From Polaribacter sp. Z022 (GTDB lineage: Bacteria > Bacteroidota > Bacteroidia > Flavobacteriales > Flavobacteriaceae), in NCBI RefSeq assembly GCF_023555495.1, contig NZ_JALCZO010000007.1, positions 62,001 through 126,000 of the forward strand: a stretch of DNA of 64,000 nucleotides, written 5' to 3'. The notes beneath the pieces were generated by a model that did not search any database, had not been told where the DNA came from, and worked only from the letters and a program-made list of their open reading frames with translations. The translations under genes and the position numbers were made by a program. Positions 53,530-62,036 of this stretch are shown here, piece by piece; positions within the stretch are counted from its first letter, which is position 1; every line of letters starts with the position of its first letter.

Positions 53530-53640
53530 GTCAGTTCGAGTGATTTTGAGGCACGAAAAATTGTATCGAGAACTCATTAAACTTAACGCATCTCGATACA
53601 AATAATTCTCATTACAATCGATTTATTCACTCGATGTAAC
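53530..53640. repeat. Interspersed repeat C in the typA-LETM1 gap
   Basis: GTCAGTTCGAGTGATTTTGA opens it, then TTGTATCGAGAAC and TCTCGATACAA form an internal pair, and TTCACTCGATGTAAC closes it. Sister of 1466-1513 and, more distantly, 33008-33088. Confidence 0.7.
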
Positions 53641-53652
53641 AAATGCTTTTGA

Positions 53653-53949
53653 TTACTCTACATCTTCTTCTAAATCTTCTTGAAAAGCAGAAGGTAAAAT
53701 ATCTGGTATTAGTTTAATTAAAAGAGGCAATAATAAGGCTCCACCAGGTAATAAAAACACTGCTAATGCAGGTATAGCTTTGCAAATATCTAACAACTGA
53801 ATTCTAATTTTTTCCTTTTCATCATCTGATAAACTAGAATGAGTCGCTTTTTTTATTAAAAAAACAGCTTCTTTACTTTGCTTTAATTCTTGCGCTAATC
53901 TTAATTTATTTCTATGAAGTAAAACCTTTATTTCTTCTAAACTAGTCAT
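53653..53949 (-). CDS. Short LETM1-like protein
   Basis: A 98-residue protein. ICKAIPALAVFLLPGGALLLPLLIKLIPDILPSAF (two pieces, about 54-88) matches the hydrophobic core of LETM1-domain proteins, a mitochondrial ion-homeostasis family also found in Bacteroidota as short proteins. The N-terminus is charged and helical, and the end is acidic. Function in bacteria is unknown. Its start overlaps the proline dehydrogenase stop (TAATG), so the two are translationally coupled. Confidence 0.7.
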   Translation of the reverse strand: MTSLEEIKVLLHRNKLRLAQELKQSKEAVFLIKKATHSSLSDDEKEKIRIQLLDICKAIPALAVFLLPGGALLLPLLIKLIPDILPSAFQEDLEEDVE

Positions 53950-55112
53950 TATAACTTTCTTCGCTTTCTTTCTACTTTTAATAAGGTAAGCTCTCTACTT
54001 GTTTGTCCTGCAACAGAGGTGTTTTCTTCTGCTCTTCTTATTAAATAAGGCATAACATCTTTTACAGGTCCAAAAGGAAGGTATTTGGCTACATTATATC
54101 CTTGATTTGCTAAATTATAACTAATATGATCACTCATTCCAAATAATTGTCCAAACCAAAGGCGATTGTCATTTTCTTTTACACCATATTGTTTGGCAAG
54201 TTCCATTAACATATACGAACTTTCTTCATTATGAGTACCTGCAAATAATGCCATTTTTGGATGCTCCATCATATACAAAATAGCTTCATTATAATTATCG
54301 TCTGTAGCTTGTTTGTCTTTACAAATTGGAGAAGGATACCCTTTTTCTTGAGCTCTTTCTCTTTCTTTTTCCATATAAGCACCTCTAACAACTTTCATAC
54401 CAATATAAAAGTCTTTTTCTTGCGCTCTTGCATGCAATCCTTTTAAATACTCCATTCTATCATGCTTATACATTTGTAATGTATTAAACACAATTGCTTT
54501 TTCTTTGTTATAGGTTTCCATTAAATCTTCAATTAAATCGTCTGCAGCAGTTTGCATCCAACTTTCTTCTGCATCAATTAATAATGGAACATCTTTTTCG
54601 TGAGCAAGTTTACAAACTTTGTTAAAACGTGTTACTACTCTTAACCATTCGTCTTGTTCTTCTATAGATAACTCTTTCTCTTCAGATATTTTTTGAAACA
54701 ATGCAAAACGACCAAAACCAGAAGGTTTAAATACAGCAAATGGAATCGATTTTTTTTCTTCACAAAAAGTGATTATTCTTAAAATTTTCTCTAAAGCACC
54801 ATCAAAACTAGCTTCTTCATCTTTACCTTCTACAGAATAATCTAAAACACTATGTACTTTACCATTGTTATACATATTGTCTATAATTGGTATACAATCA
54901 TCTTCTGTTACTCCTCCACAAAAATGGTCGAACACAGTAGAACGAATTAAACGTTCTATTGGTAAATTAGCTTTTAAAGCAAAATTAGTTACAGCACTAC
55001 CAATTTTTACCATTGGCTCATTTTGTATCATCCTAAATAAAAAATAGGCACGTTCTAATTGAGAATCTGATTTTAAAGAAAAAGCTATTTCTGTATTGTC
55101 AAAAATTTTCAT
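53949..55112 (-). CDS. putA: Proline dehydrogenase
   Basis: A 387-residue FAD enzyme oxidising proline to pyrroline-5-carboxylate. The PRODH TIM barrel is complete: FKPSGFGRF, VPLLIDAEESWMQ, MKVVRGAYMEKER (substrate Lys/Arg region) and FGQLFGMSDHISY are visible, and the end has the PYLIRRAEENTS motif with substrate-binding Arg pair. It is a monofunctional enzyme without the aldehyde dehydrogenase of full PutA, so the symbol is only approximate. ATG 55112 is chosen because TATATTTG (55141-55134) is the -7 element and covers the alternative TTG. Confidence 0.93.
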   Translation of the reverse strand: MKIFDNTEIAFSLKSDSQLERAYFLFRMIQNEPMVKIGSAVTNFALKANLPIERLIRSTVFDHFCGGVTEDDCIPIIDNMYNNGKVHSVLDYSVEGKDEEASFDGALEKILRIITFCEEKKSIPFAVFKPSGFGRFALFQKISEEKELSIEEQDEWLRVVTRFNKVCKLAHEKDVPLLIDAEESWMQTAADDLIEDLMETYNKEKAIVFNTLQMYKHDRMEYLKGLHARAQEKDFYIGMKVVRGAYMEKERERAQEKGYPSPICKDKQATDDNYNEAILYMMEHPKMALFAGTHNEESSYMLMELAKQYGVKENDNRLWFGQLFGMSDHISYNLANQGYNVAKYLPFGPVKDVMPYLIRRAEENTSVAGQTSRELTLLKVERKRRKL

Positions 55113-55133
55113 ACTATATCGTTTAAGTAGAAA

Positions 55134-55141
55134 CAAATATA
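55134..55141 (-). promoter_or_regulatory. -7 promoter element of proline dehydrogenase
   Basis: On the minus strand TATATTTG fits TAnnTTTG and lies 21 bp before the ATG at 55112. Confidence 0.55.
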
Positions 55142-55202
55142 GCTAATGAATGCTAATAATTGAATAATTTATTTTTAATTTGCAAGCACAATATTTTTAA
55201 CA

Positions 55203-56261
55203 ATGAATACTATACAAGCAGTAACCTATCCTGTTCATTTTCAAAGCAAAGCATACCAAGAGCTTTCTAATTTAATTGAAACAAACAACTATTCTACCCT
55301 ATTTATTTTAGTAGATGAGAATACTTTTGAGCATTGTTATCCGAAATTTATTCAAAATTTAGATACAAAAAAGCGCATTGAAGTTATAGAAATTGAATCT
55401 GGAGAAATTAATAAAAACCTAGAAACTTGTATTGGTGTTTGGAATGCAATTACAGAATTAGGTGGTGATAGAAAAAGTTTATTAATTACTTTAGGAGGTG
55501 GTGTTATTACTGATTTAGGTGGTTTTGTTGCTTCTTGTTTTAAAAGAGGAATTAGTTTTGTAAACATACCTACTACTCTATTATCTATGGTTGATGCTTC
55601 TGTTGGTGGTAAAACTGGAGTTGATTTAGGTGTTTTAAAAAATCAGATTGGTTTGTTTGCTAACCCAGAAATGGTATTGGTTGATACAGATTATTTAACT
55701 ACAGTTACTGAAAGAGAAATTAAGTCTGGAACTGCAGAAATAATTAAATATGGTATTACTTACGATATCAAACTTTTTAATGAAATAAAAAACAATAAAA
55801 ATCTAAATATTAATGATTTAATTTTTCGTTCTATAGAAATTAAAAACGAAGTTGTTTTACAAGATCCTAAAGAACAAAGTTTACGTAAAATTTTAAATTT
55901 TGGTCATACCTTAGGACATGCAATAGAATCTTTTTATTTAGAATCTGAAGATAAAGAAAACCTTACACATGGTGAAGCTATTGCTATTGGTATGGTTTGC
56001 GAAAGTTATATGTCTGACAAACTATTAGGTTTTCCATCAGAAAAAGTAACACAGGTAAAAGATGTTGTTTTGTCTATTTATGATAAAACAAATCTTTTAA
56101 AAGAAGACTTTTCTGCTATTATGGAATTGTTAAAACACGATAAGAAAAACGTAAATGGACAAGTAAATTTTGTTTTATTAAACGATTTTGAAAACTATAA
56201 AATAGATTGTAAAGTTCCTGAAGAGCTAATTATTGAAAGTATGGAGTTTTATAATTTGTAA
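55203..56261 (+). CDS. aroB: 3-dehydroquinate synthase
   Basis: A 352-residue NAD- and zinc-dependent enzyme converting DAHP to 3-dehydroquinate, step 2 of the shikimate pathway. NAD-binding GGGVITDLGGFVASCFKRG and PTTLLSMVDASVGGKTGVD are family hallmarks; zinc ligands are in EIIKYG, FGHTLGHAIE and HGEAIAIGM. It is separate from aroK (18.5 kb) in this window. A palindromic repeat follows it. Confidence 0.96.
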   Translation: MNTIQAVTYPVHFQSKAYQELSNLIETNNYSTLFILVDENTFEHCYPKFIQNLDTKKRIEVIEIESGEINKNLETCIGVWNAITELGGDRKSLLITLGGGVITDLGGFVASCFKRGISFVNIPTTLLSMVDASVGGKTGVDLGVLKNQIGLFANPEMVLVDTDYLTTVTEREIKSGTAEIIKYGITYDIKLFNEIKNNKNLNINDLIFRSIEIKNEVVLQDPKEQSLRKILNFGHTLGHAIESFYLESEDKENLTHGEAIAIGMVCESYMSDKLLGFPSEKVTQVKDVVLSIYDKTNLLKEDFSAIMELLKHDKKNVNGQVNFVLLNDFENYKIDCKVPEELIIESMEFYNL

Positions 56262-56270
56262 ATTTTAAAT

Positions 56271-56325
56271 GTCAGGTCGAGCGCAGTCGAGACCTATTAA
56301 CCTCTCGACTGCGCTCGAGGAGACA
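56271..56325. repeat. Palindromic repeat, TCGAGCGCAGTCGAGA family, copy 2
   Basis: Perfect 16-bp arms TCGAGCGCAGTCGAGA (56277-56292) and TCTCGACTGCGCTCGA (56303-56318) around a 10-nt centre. It lies between convergent aroB and the receptor gene, as copy 1 does at 30211-30276, and could terminate both. Confidence 0.85.
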
Positions 56326-56327
56326 TA

Positions 56328-58847
56328 TTAAAACTCTCTCTTACCAAATTCACTATCAATAAATTTCGATTTATTTTTAGCGGCATTAAAGGTATAAGAC
56401 AGATTTAAAGAAACCATATCTACTTCATATACATAGTTTGTAGTTGTATAAAATTGATTTGGTCTTGACGTTGTTATACGTTGTTCATTGGTTTTAAAGA
56501 GTCCCATATCTATATTTTGCCATTGTAATGTAGCTGTTAATTTATCTTCCATAAACTTTTTTCTGAAAGTTAAATTTGGAGAATAAAAACGAGAATCTTC
56601 TCCCATGGCTGTATTTCTATCAGACAAATAATTAAATGTAAATTGTAAAGAAGCATTTTGCCAGAAATTATAAGTAGAATTTAAATTGATAGAATAAATT
56701 GTAGACTTAGAGTCTATATCATAATTTCTCTCTATACCATCTCTATGTTTAAAATTTAAAACACCATCTATTGCATAATTATACACGTTTACACCTATAA
56801 AGTTAGACCAATTATGTGTTGGTTTTAGGGTTGCTCCTATTTCTAATCCTATAGAATTACTTTTACCCACGTTAGAATATACTCTGTTAATTATACTATC
56901 TATAACTTGTCCATTAGCTTGATATGCCAATGTATTTACACGATTTATAACATTATCTACATGCCTAAAATATGCTGTTGCATAAATAGAATTGCCTCCT
57001 TTACCTTTTTTGGTAATTCCTAATTCTACCAAATCTATAAACTCTGGTAATAAGGTATTATCTCCTTGTTCAAAAACTTCAGAGTGCTCACGTTCTGCAA
57101 AACTATTCATTTTAAAAGTAGTAGTTCTTTCTACTCTTTTGCTATAAGCAGTTTTTATAATTGTTTTATCATTCACTTTATATTGTAAAGATGCAGAAGG
57201 AAATAATTTTACAAAATCATATTCATAAACATTTTCTTTAGTTTCACTTTGTAAAGCTTCTTTATACTCTCTATCCATAGACTCTAAACGAACACCAGCA
57301 GCATAATTCCATTTATTCTTAGAACCATTTAATTGAGCATAACCTGAGTGAATAACTCTTTTAAGGCTTACATCACTAGAAAACTCTGGTACTTGTATAC
57401 CATCTCTTTCGTACACAAATTTTCCTGTATGATCTAAATCTCTAAATTGATATCCAGTTTCTAAAGTTCCAAAAGAAAAAGGTTTCCACAAATAATCTAA
57501 ATTAAAACGTGTTCCATAAAGAGGATTGTCGTTTGTATTGTATTCTTTTTGATAGACTGTATTATTATTTGGATGTCCTAAGTTATCATTCTCTGTTGGT
57601 CCGCCTAAAAAAGTGTATTCGTATAAAATAGATGTAGATAATTTTGAAGCATTCTCAAATTTGTGAGAATAATCGAAACTACCTAAAGCAAAATCACCTT
57701 TTCTAACTCTTAAATTATGGTTGTAGTATGCAAATGTATAATCTCTATTGCTACCTCCAATTGGTGAAATAGAATGGTTATCATAATATACAATATCTGC
57801 TAAACGCTCTTTAGTACGTTTTCCTGCGAAAAAGCCTACAGAATACGTATCTGATTTATTTGGAGTATAATCTACATTAAAACGACCATTATAAGTAACA
57901 TCATCAAAACTACGTTCTCCATCTGAAGGCAAAAAAGTAGTTTTATCATCTGCTGCATTTACAATATACATATCTCCTTCTCTTCTACCAGTTTTATCAT
58001 TTCTTTGATAACTAGCACCTACAGAAAAATTCCAATTGTCAGTTCTTTTGTTAACAGTAGCATCAATACCATATCTTTTAGCTGCTACTTTGGTGTCATA
58101 ATCTTCTATAGAAGGAAATCCTCCTCTTACATTTACTTGTGCAAAGGTTCCGTTAATTGCTCCTTTTTTGGTGATTATATTTAAGATACCACCTTTTCCT
58201 TCTGGATCATATTTTGCAGAAGGAGCAGTAATTAACTCTACACTTTCTAATGCATTTGCAGGCAATTGTGCTAAAATTGTGCTAGCATCTCCTTGAGTTG
58301 GTTTTCCGTTAATTAAAACTGTAAAACCTTTACTACCTCTTACACTAATTTCTCCCAAACCATCTACAGTTACAGATGGTAGGTTTTTTATAACATCTAC
58401 ACTAGTTCCACCAACTGTACTTTGGTATTTTTTAGTGTCAAATACTTGTCTGTCAATTTTATGTAGAACCGTTTGTTTTTCTGTTCTAACCACAACTTCA
58501 TTTAACTGATTACCAGAACCCAATGTCAATTTTAAATTTCCTAATTCTTTTCTTTCTCCTTTTTTAATAATAGTAATCCCTTCTACTTCATTTAATTTAT
58601 AACCTATAAAAGAAGCTTCTAAATAATAAGTACCTGGTTTAATATTTGTAAAAGAAAACAAACCATTTAAATTTGTAACTACACCTGTTACCAAAACTTT
58701 GTTTTTAGACTGGTATAATGCTACAGAAGCGTATTCTAATGGAGCATTGCTTTCTGCTTCAATAACTTTTCCTGTTATTTGAGCAACAGATAATTGAGAG
58801 ATAATAATTAAGGATAAAAAGAATACCCATTTTTTAAAATTCATCAT
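56328..58847 (-). CDS. TonB-dependent outer-membrane receptor
   Basis: An 839-residue receptor. A signal peptide (1-22, cleavage near SVA-QIT) is followed by a carboxypeptidase-regulatory-like domain (about 24-110, ITGKVIEAESNAPLEYASVA), a plug (about 115-230, with VDVIKNLPSVTVDGLGEISV) and a 22-strand barrel to the end. It is the OMP_b-brl_3 type. No SusD partner is adjacent, so ligand is unlikely to be a large glycan; siderophore, peptide or metal chelate are possible. The last residue is Phe (GKREF), as usual in barrel C-termini. Confidence 0.92.
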   Translation of the reverse strand: MMNFKKWVFFLSLIIISQLSVAQITGKVIEAESNAPLEYASVALYQSKNKVLVTGVVTNLNGLFSFTNIKPGTYYLEASFIGYKLNEVEGITIIKKGERKELGNLKLTLGSGNQLNEVVVRTEKQTVLHKIDRQVFDTKKYQSTVGGTSVDVIKNLPSVTVDGLGEISVRGSKGFTVLINGKPTQGDASTILAQLPANALESVELITAPSAKYDPEGKGGILNIITKKGAINGTFAQVNVRGGFPSIEDYDTKVAAKRYGIDATVNKRTDNWNFSVGASYQRNDKTGRREGDMYIVNAADDKTTFLPSDGERSFDDVTYNGRFNVDYTPNKSDTYSVGFFAGKRTKERLADIVYYDNHSISPIGGSNRDYTFAYYNHNLRVRKGDFALGSFDYSHKFENASKLSTSILYEYTFLGGPTENDNLGHPNNNTVYQKEYNTNDNPLYGTRFNLDYLWKPFSFGTLETGYQFRDLDHTGKFVYERDGIQVPEFSSDVSLKRVIHSGYAQLNGSKNKWNYAAGVRLESMDREYKEALQSETKENVYEYDFVKLFPSASLQYKVNDKTIIKTAYSKRVERTTTFKMNSFAEREHSEVFEQGDNTLLPEFIDLVELGITKKGKGGNSIYATAYFRHVDNVINRVNTLAYQANGQVIDSIINRVYSNVGKSNSIGLEIGATLKPTHNWSNFIGVNVYNYAIDGVLNFKHRDGIERNYDIDSKSTIYSINLNSTYNFWQNASLQFTFNYLSDRNTAMGEDSRFYSPNLTFRKKFMEDKLTATLQWQNIDMGLFKTNEQRITTSRPNQFYTTTNYVYEVDMVSLNLSYTFNAAKNKSKFIDSEFGKREF

Positions 58848-58950
58848 TATTAAATTTGATTTTTTTTTGCAAAATTACACTTATTTTAAGTTAGTTAGAC
58901 TAACTAGAAATAAATGGTTTAAAAGCATCATAATTTTTATTAAATCCAAA

Positions 58951-58976
58951 AAAAAATCCTTCTTTTCAGAAGGATT
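58951..58976 (-). terminator. Terminator of the cold-shock domain gene
   Basis: On the minus strand AATCCTTCT and AGAAGGATT pair over a short loop, followed by a T-run, about 23 bp after the stop. Confidence 0.75.
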
Positions 58977-58999
58977 GTATAAGTAATATACTAGAAATC

Positions 59000-59452
59000 T
59001 TAAATTTTTGTCACTTTAACAGCGTTCATTCCACGCATTCCTTTTTCTAATTCAAAAGAAACCTTGTCGTTTTCTGAAATTTCATCTATTAAACCACTAA
59101 CGTGTGTAAAATATTTTTCGTTATTTTCAGTATCTATAATAAAACCAAAACCTTTAGAAGTATCAAAAAATGATACTTTTCCTTTTCTAACAGGATCTTC
59201 TTCTGGTAAATCTTCTTTTTTAGTTGTAGAAATCTGAATATCTTCTAATTCATATTCTACTTTTAATTCTGGATCTGGTGGAGTATCAGTTAAATTACCA
59301 TTATGATCTACATATGCAAACTGAATTCCTGCTGAACCATTTTCTTCTTTGGCAGCTTTTCTAGCTTCCATTTTTTTCTGCTTGTCTTGACGCTTTTTTA
59401 AACGTTTTTTTTCTTTTTCACTTTTACTAAATGTTTGTTGCGATTTTGCCAT
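59000..59452 (-). CDS. Cold-shock domain protein with charged N-terminus
   Basis: A 150-residue nucleic-acid-binding protein. The C-terminal cold-shock domain (about 86-150) has GKVSFFDTSKGFGFI (RNP1-like) and YFTHVSGL (RNP2-like). The N-terminal 40 residues are extremely basic (EKKRLKKRQDKQKKMEARKA), and the centre is acidic. This two-part form, about twice the length of CspA, is common in Bacteroidota. It probably binds RNA. A long leader precedes the start (240 bp to the next gene). Confidence 0.9.
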   Translation of the reverse strand: MAKSQQTFSKSEKEKKRLKKRQDKQKKMEARKAAKEENGSAGIQFAYVDHNGNLTDTPPDPELKVEYELEDIQISTTKKEDLPEEDPVRKGKVSFFDTSKGFGFIIDTENNEKYFTHVSGLIDEISENDKVSFELEKGMRGMNAVKVTKI

Positions 59453-59652
59453 TAAGAATATAAGAGTTTTAAATTATTAGTTCTTATAAGATAAAATACC
59501 TAACTGGAAAATCAAACCTAAAGCTAACTAGTGTAATGAGTGGAGTGTATTCTGTCTTACAGCTACAAAGATAGTATTTATAAACGAATTTTAAAATTTT
59601 TAACATTTAGATGTTAAAAAAATAATAAACATTAGTTAAACTATCAATAATT

Positions 59653-59674
59653 AATAGTAATACTATTATATTTG
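59653..59674 (+). promoter_or_regulatory. Promoter and candidate operator of the export operon
   Basis: A perfect 7-bp inverted repeat AATAGTA-A-TACTATT (59653-59667) abuts and overlaps the -7 element TATATTTG (59667-59674), 17 bp before the TetR-family start. Position and symmetry fit autorepression by the TetR-like protein. Confidence 0.5.
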
Positions 59675-59691
59675 TAAATAATTTTAAAAAT

Positions 59692-60363
59692 ATGAAGAAT
59701 TTATTATCCGTTTTAAAAATTTCTGTTCCTGATAAAACCTACATAAAAAACCCTGAAACATCAGAATTAGGCAGAAGAATTGTAGGTAATAGTATTTTAT
59801 TAATTAATGAAATAGGTTTTGAAAGTTTTACTTTTAAAAAGTTAGGAAAAAAAATAAATTCTAATGAAAGTTCTGTTTATAGATACTTTGAAAACAAACA
59901 CAAGCTACTACTCTATTTATCTTCTTGGTATTGGGCATGGGTAGAATATCAATTAGTTATAGAAACTTTTAGTATTTCTAATGCAAATGAAAAATTAGAA
60001 AAAGCAATTACTGTAGTTACAAGAACAGTAAAAGAAGATGGAAATTTTACACATATTAATGAAATTATATTATTTAACATTATTGTAAATGAAAACTCTA
60101 AATCTTTTTTAACAAAAGAGGTAGATACAGAAAATAAAGAAGGCTATTTTGAAATTTATAAAAGATTAATTACAAGAATTAGTAACATAATTTTGGAAGT
60201 AAAAGAAGAGTATCCTTATTCTTTAAGTTTAGCCAGTACTGTTATTGAAGGAGCTTTACATCAACATTATTTAAAAGAACATTTTCCTTCTATTACAAAT
60301 TCTAAAAATGACAAAAGTCCAACAAGTTTTTTTATTCAATTAGTTAAAAACAGTTTAAAATAG
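59692..60363 (+). CDS. TetR-family transcriptional regulator
   Basis: A 223-residue regulator. The DNA-binding helix-turn-helix is at about 28-75: NSILLINEIGFESFTFKKLG then NSNESSVYRYFENKHKLL, which is the TetR recognition motif. The C-terminal ligand domain is all-helical and not assigned. It lies 2 bp upstream of the ABC gene and heads the export operon, so it probably controls it. The inverted repeat next to the promoter is a candidate site. Confidence 0.9.
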   Translation: MKNLLSVLKISVPDKTYIKNPETSELGRRIVGNSILLINEIGFESFTFKKLGKKINSNESSVYRYFENKHKLLLYLSSWYWAWVEYQLVIETFSISNANEKLEKAITVVTRTVKEDGNFTHINEIILFNIIVNENSKSFLTKEVDTENKEGYFEIYKRLITRISNIILEVKEEYPYSLSLASTVIEGALHQHYLKEHFPSITNSKNDKSPTSFFIQLVKNSLK

Positions 60364-60365
60364 TT

Positions 60366-62030
60366 ATGAAAAACAATCAGTTAACACCTTGGCAAAGATT
60401 AATTGGTCTACTAAAATTAGAGAAAAAAGACATTTTTCAAATATTTTATTATGCCATTTTTGGAGGTATTGTATCACTTTCATTGCCTTTAGGAATTCAG
60501 GCAATAATTAACTTAATACAAGGAGCTCAAATTTCTACTTCTTGGGTTGTACTTGTAATTGTAGTAACAATAGGGGTTATTTTTTCTGGTGCATTGCAAT
60601 TAATGCAACTAAGAATCATAGAAACAATTCAACAAAGAATCTTTACAAGAGCTTCTTTTGAGTTGAGTTATCGATTTCCAAAGATAAAAATGTCTGAATT
60701 AAGAGATTATTATCCACCAGAATTAGCAAATAGATTTTTTGATACGCTTACAATACAAAAAGGTTTGTCTAAAATATTAATTGATGTACCAACAGCTTTA
60801 TTACAAATTATTTTTGCATTGATCTTGTTATCATTCTATCATCCATTTTTTATAATTTTTGGAATCCTTTTAATACTGCTGATTTTTATCGTTTTTAAGT
60901 TTACGGCTCAAAAAGGATTAGAAACAAGTTTAATAGAATCTAAAAACAAGTATAAAGTTGCTCATTGGATACAAGAAGTAGCTAGAACTGTGGTAAGTTT
61001 TAAGTTATCTGGTAACACCAATTTAGCACTTCAAAAAAATGATGCTTTGGTTGATAAATATTTATTAGCTAGAGAAAATCATTTTAAGATTTTAATGATT
61101 CAATTCATACAAATGATTAGTTTTAAAGTTATTGTAACTGCTAGTTTATTGTTAATTGGTGGTGCTTTAGTATTAAATCAAGAAATGAATATTGGTCAGT
61201 TTGTTGCAGCAGAAATTATTATACTTTTAGTAATTGCATCTGTAGAAAAGCTAATTATTGGCTTAGAATCTTTTTATGACGTTCTTACTTCTATAGAAAA
61301 AATTGGTCAGGTTGTAGACAAAGAATTAGAACATCAAGAGGGAGAAAAACCTTTATTTAAAGAGGGTTTAATTGTAGAATTAGAAGATGTTTCTTTTGGT
61401 GTAGAAAATAGAGAAAAACATATTATTAAAAATATATCCTTAACTCTTAACCCTAAAAGTAGAATTCTGGTTATGGGAGAAAGTGGTGCAGGAAAATCTA
61501 GCTTATTACGCTTAATATCTGGAGTAATTGAACCTACTGCAGGAAATATTTATGTTAACAATTTATCTTTAAAGAGCCTACAACTAAATCATTACAGGTC
61601 TCAATTAGGTTTATCTCTTTCAGATGAAACACCTTTTGAAGGTAGTATTAGAAACAATTTAGTTTTTAGTAATAAAGATGTAAAAGATGATTTAATATAC
61701 GATGCTTTAGAAATTGTTGGTTTAACTCAATTCTTAAAAGAACAACCTAATGGATTGGAAACCGTTTTATATCCAGAAGGAAAACAAATGTCTTATACTA
61801 TTGCTAAAAAAATAATATTAGCTAGAGCCATTATTAAACAACCCAAAATAATGATTTTAGAAGATCCTTTAGATCAATTTAATTTAGAAGAAACTCTAAA
61901 AATTATAGACTATTTAACGGATGCAAAAAGACCTTGGGCATTGATTGTTGTAAGTAGTAAAAAGAGTTGGAGAACTCAATGTACACAAACAATTACATTA
62001 GAAAAAGGAAAAATTAAATCAATAAAATAA
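60366..62030 (+). CDS. ABC exporter subunit with degenerate ATPase domain
   Basis: A 554-residue permease-ATPase fusion without an N-terminal peptidase domain. The membrane domain holds six helices (about 22-300). The ATPase (about 335-554) keeps Walker A GESGAGKS (371-378), but the signature LSGGQ reads MSYTI (475-479), Walker B is MILED (496-500) with Glu and Asp swapped, the Q-loop Gln is absent (LGLSLSDET), and the H-loop reads VVSSKKS without His. Hydrolysis may be weak or absent. Genetic context (HlyD and TolC genes follow) fits type I secretion or efflux; substrate unknown. Confidence 0.88.
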   Translation: MKNNQLTPWQRLIGLLKLEKKDIFQIFYYAIFGGIVSLSLPLGIQAIINLIQGAQISTSWVVLVIVVTIGVIFSGALQLMQLRIIETIQQRIFTRASFELSYRFPKIKMSELRDYYPPELANRFFDTLTIQKGLSKILIDVPTALLQIIFALILLSFYHPFFIIFGILLILLIFIVFKFTAQKGLETSLIESKNKYKVAHWIQEVARTVVSFKLSGNTNLALQKNDALVDKYLLARENHFKILMIQFIQMISFKVIVTASLLLIGGALVLNQEMNIGQFVAAEIIILLVIASVEKLIIGLESFYDVLTSIEKIGQVVDKELEHQEGEKPLFKEGLIVELEDVSFGVENREKHIIKNISLTLNPKSRILVMGESGAGKSSLLRLISGVIEPTAGNIYVNNLSLKSLQLNHYRSQLGLSLSDETPFEGSIRNNLVFSNKDVKDDLIYDALEIVGLTQFLKEQPNGLETVLYPEGKQMSYTIAKKIILARAIIKQPKIMILEDPLDQFNLEETLKIIDYLTDAKRPWALIVVSSKKSWRTQCTQTITLEKGKIKSIK

Positions 62031-62036
62031 TTAGAA

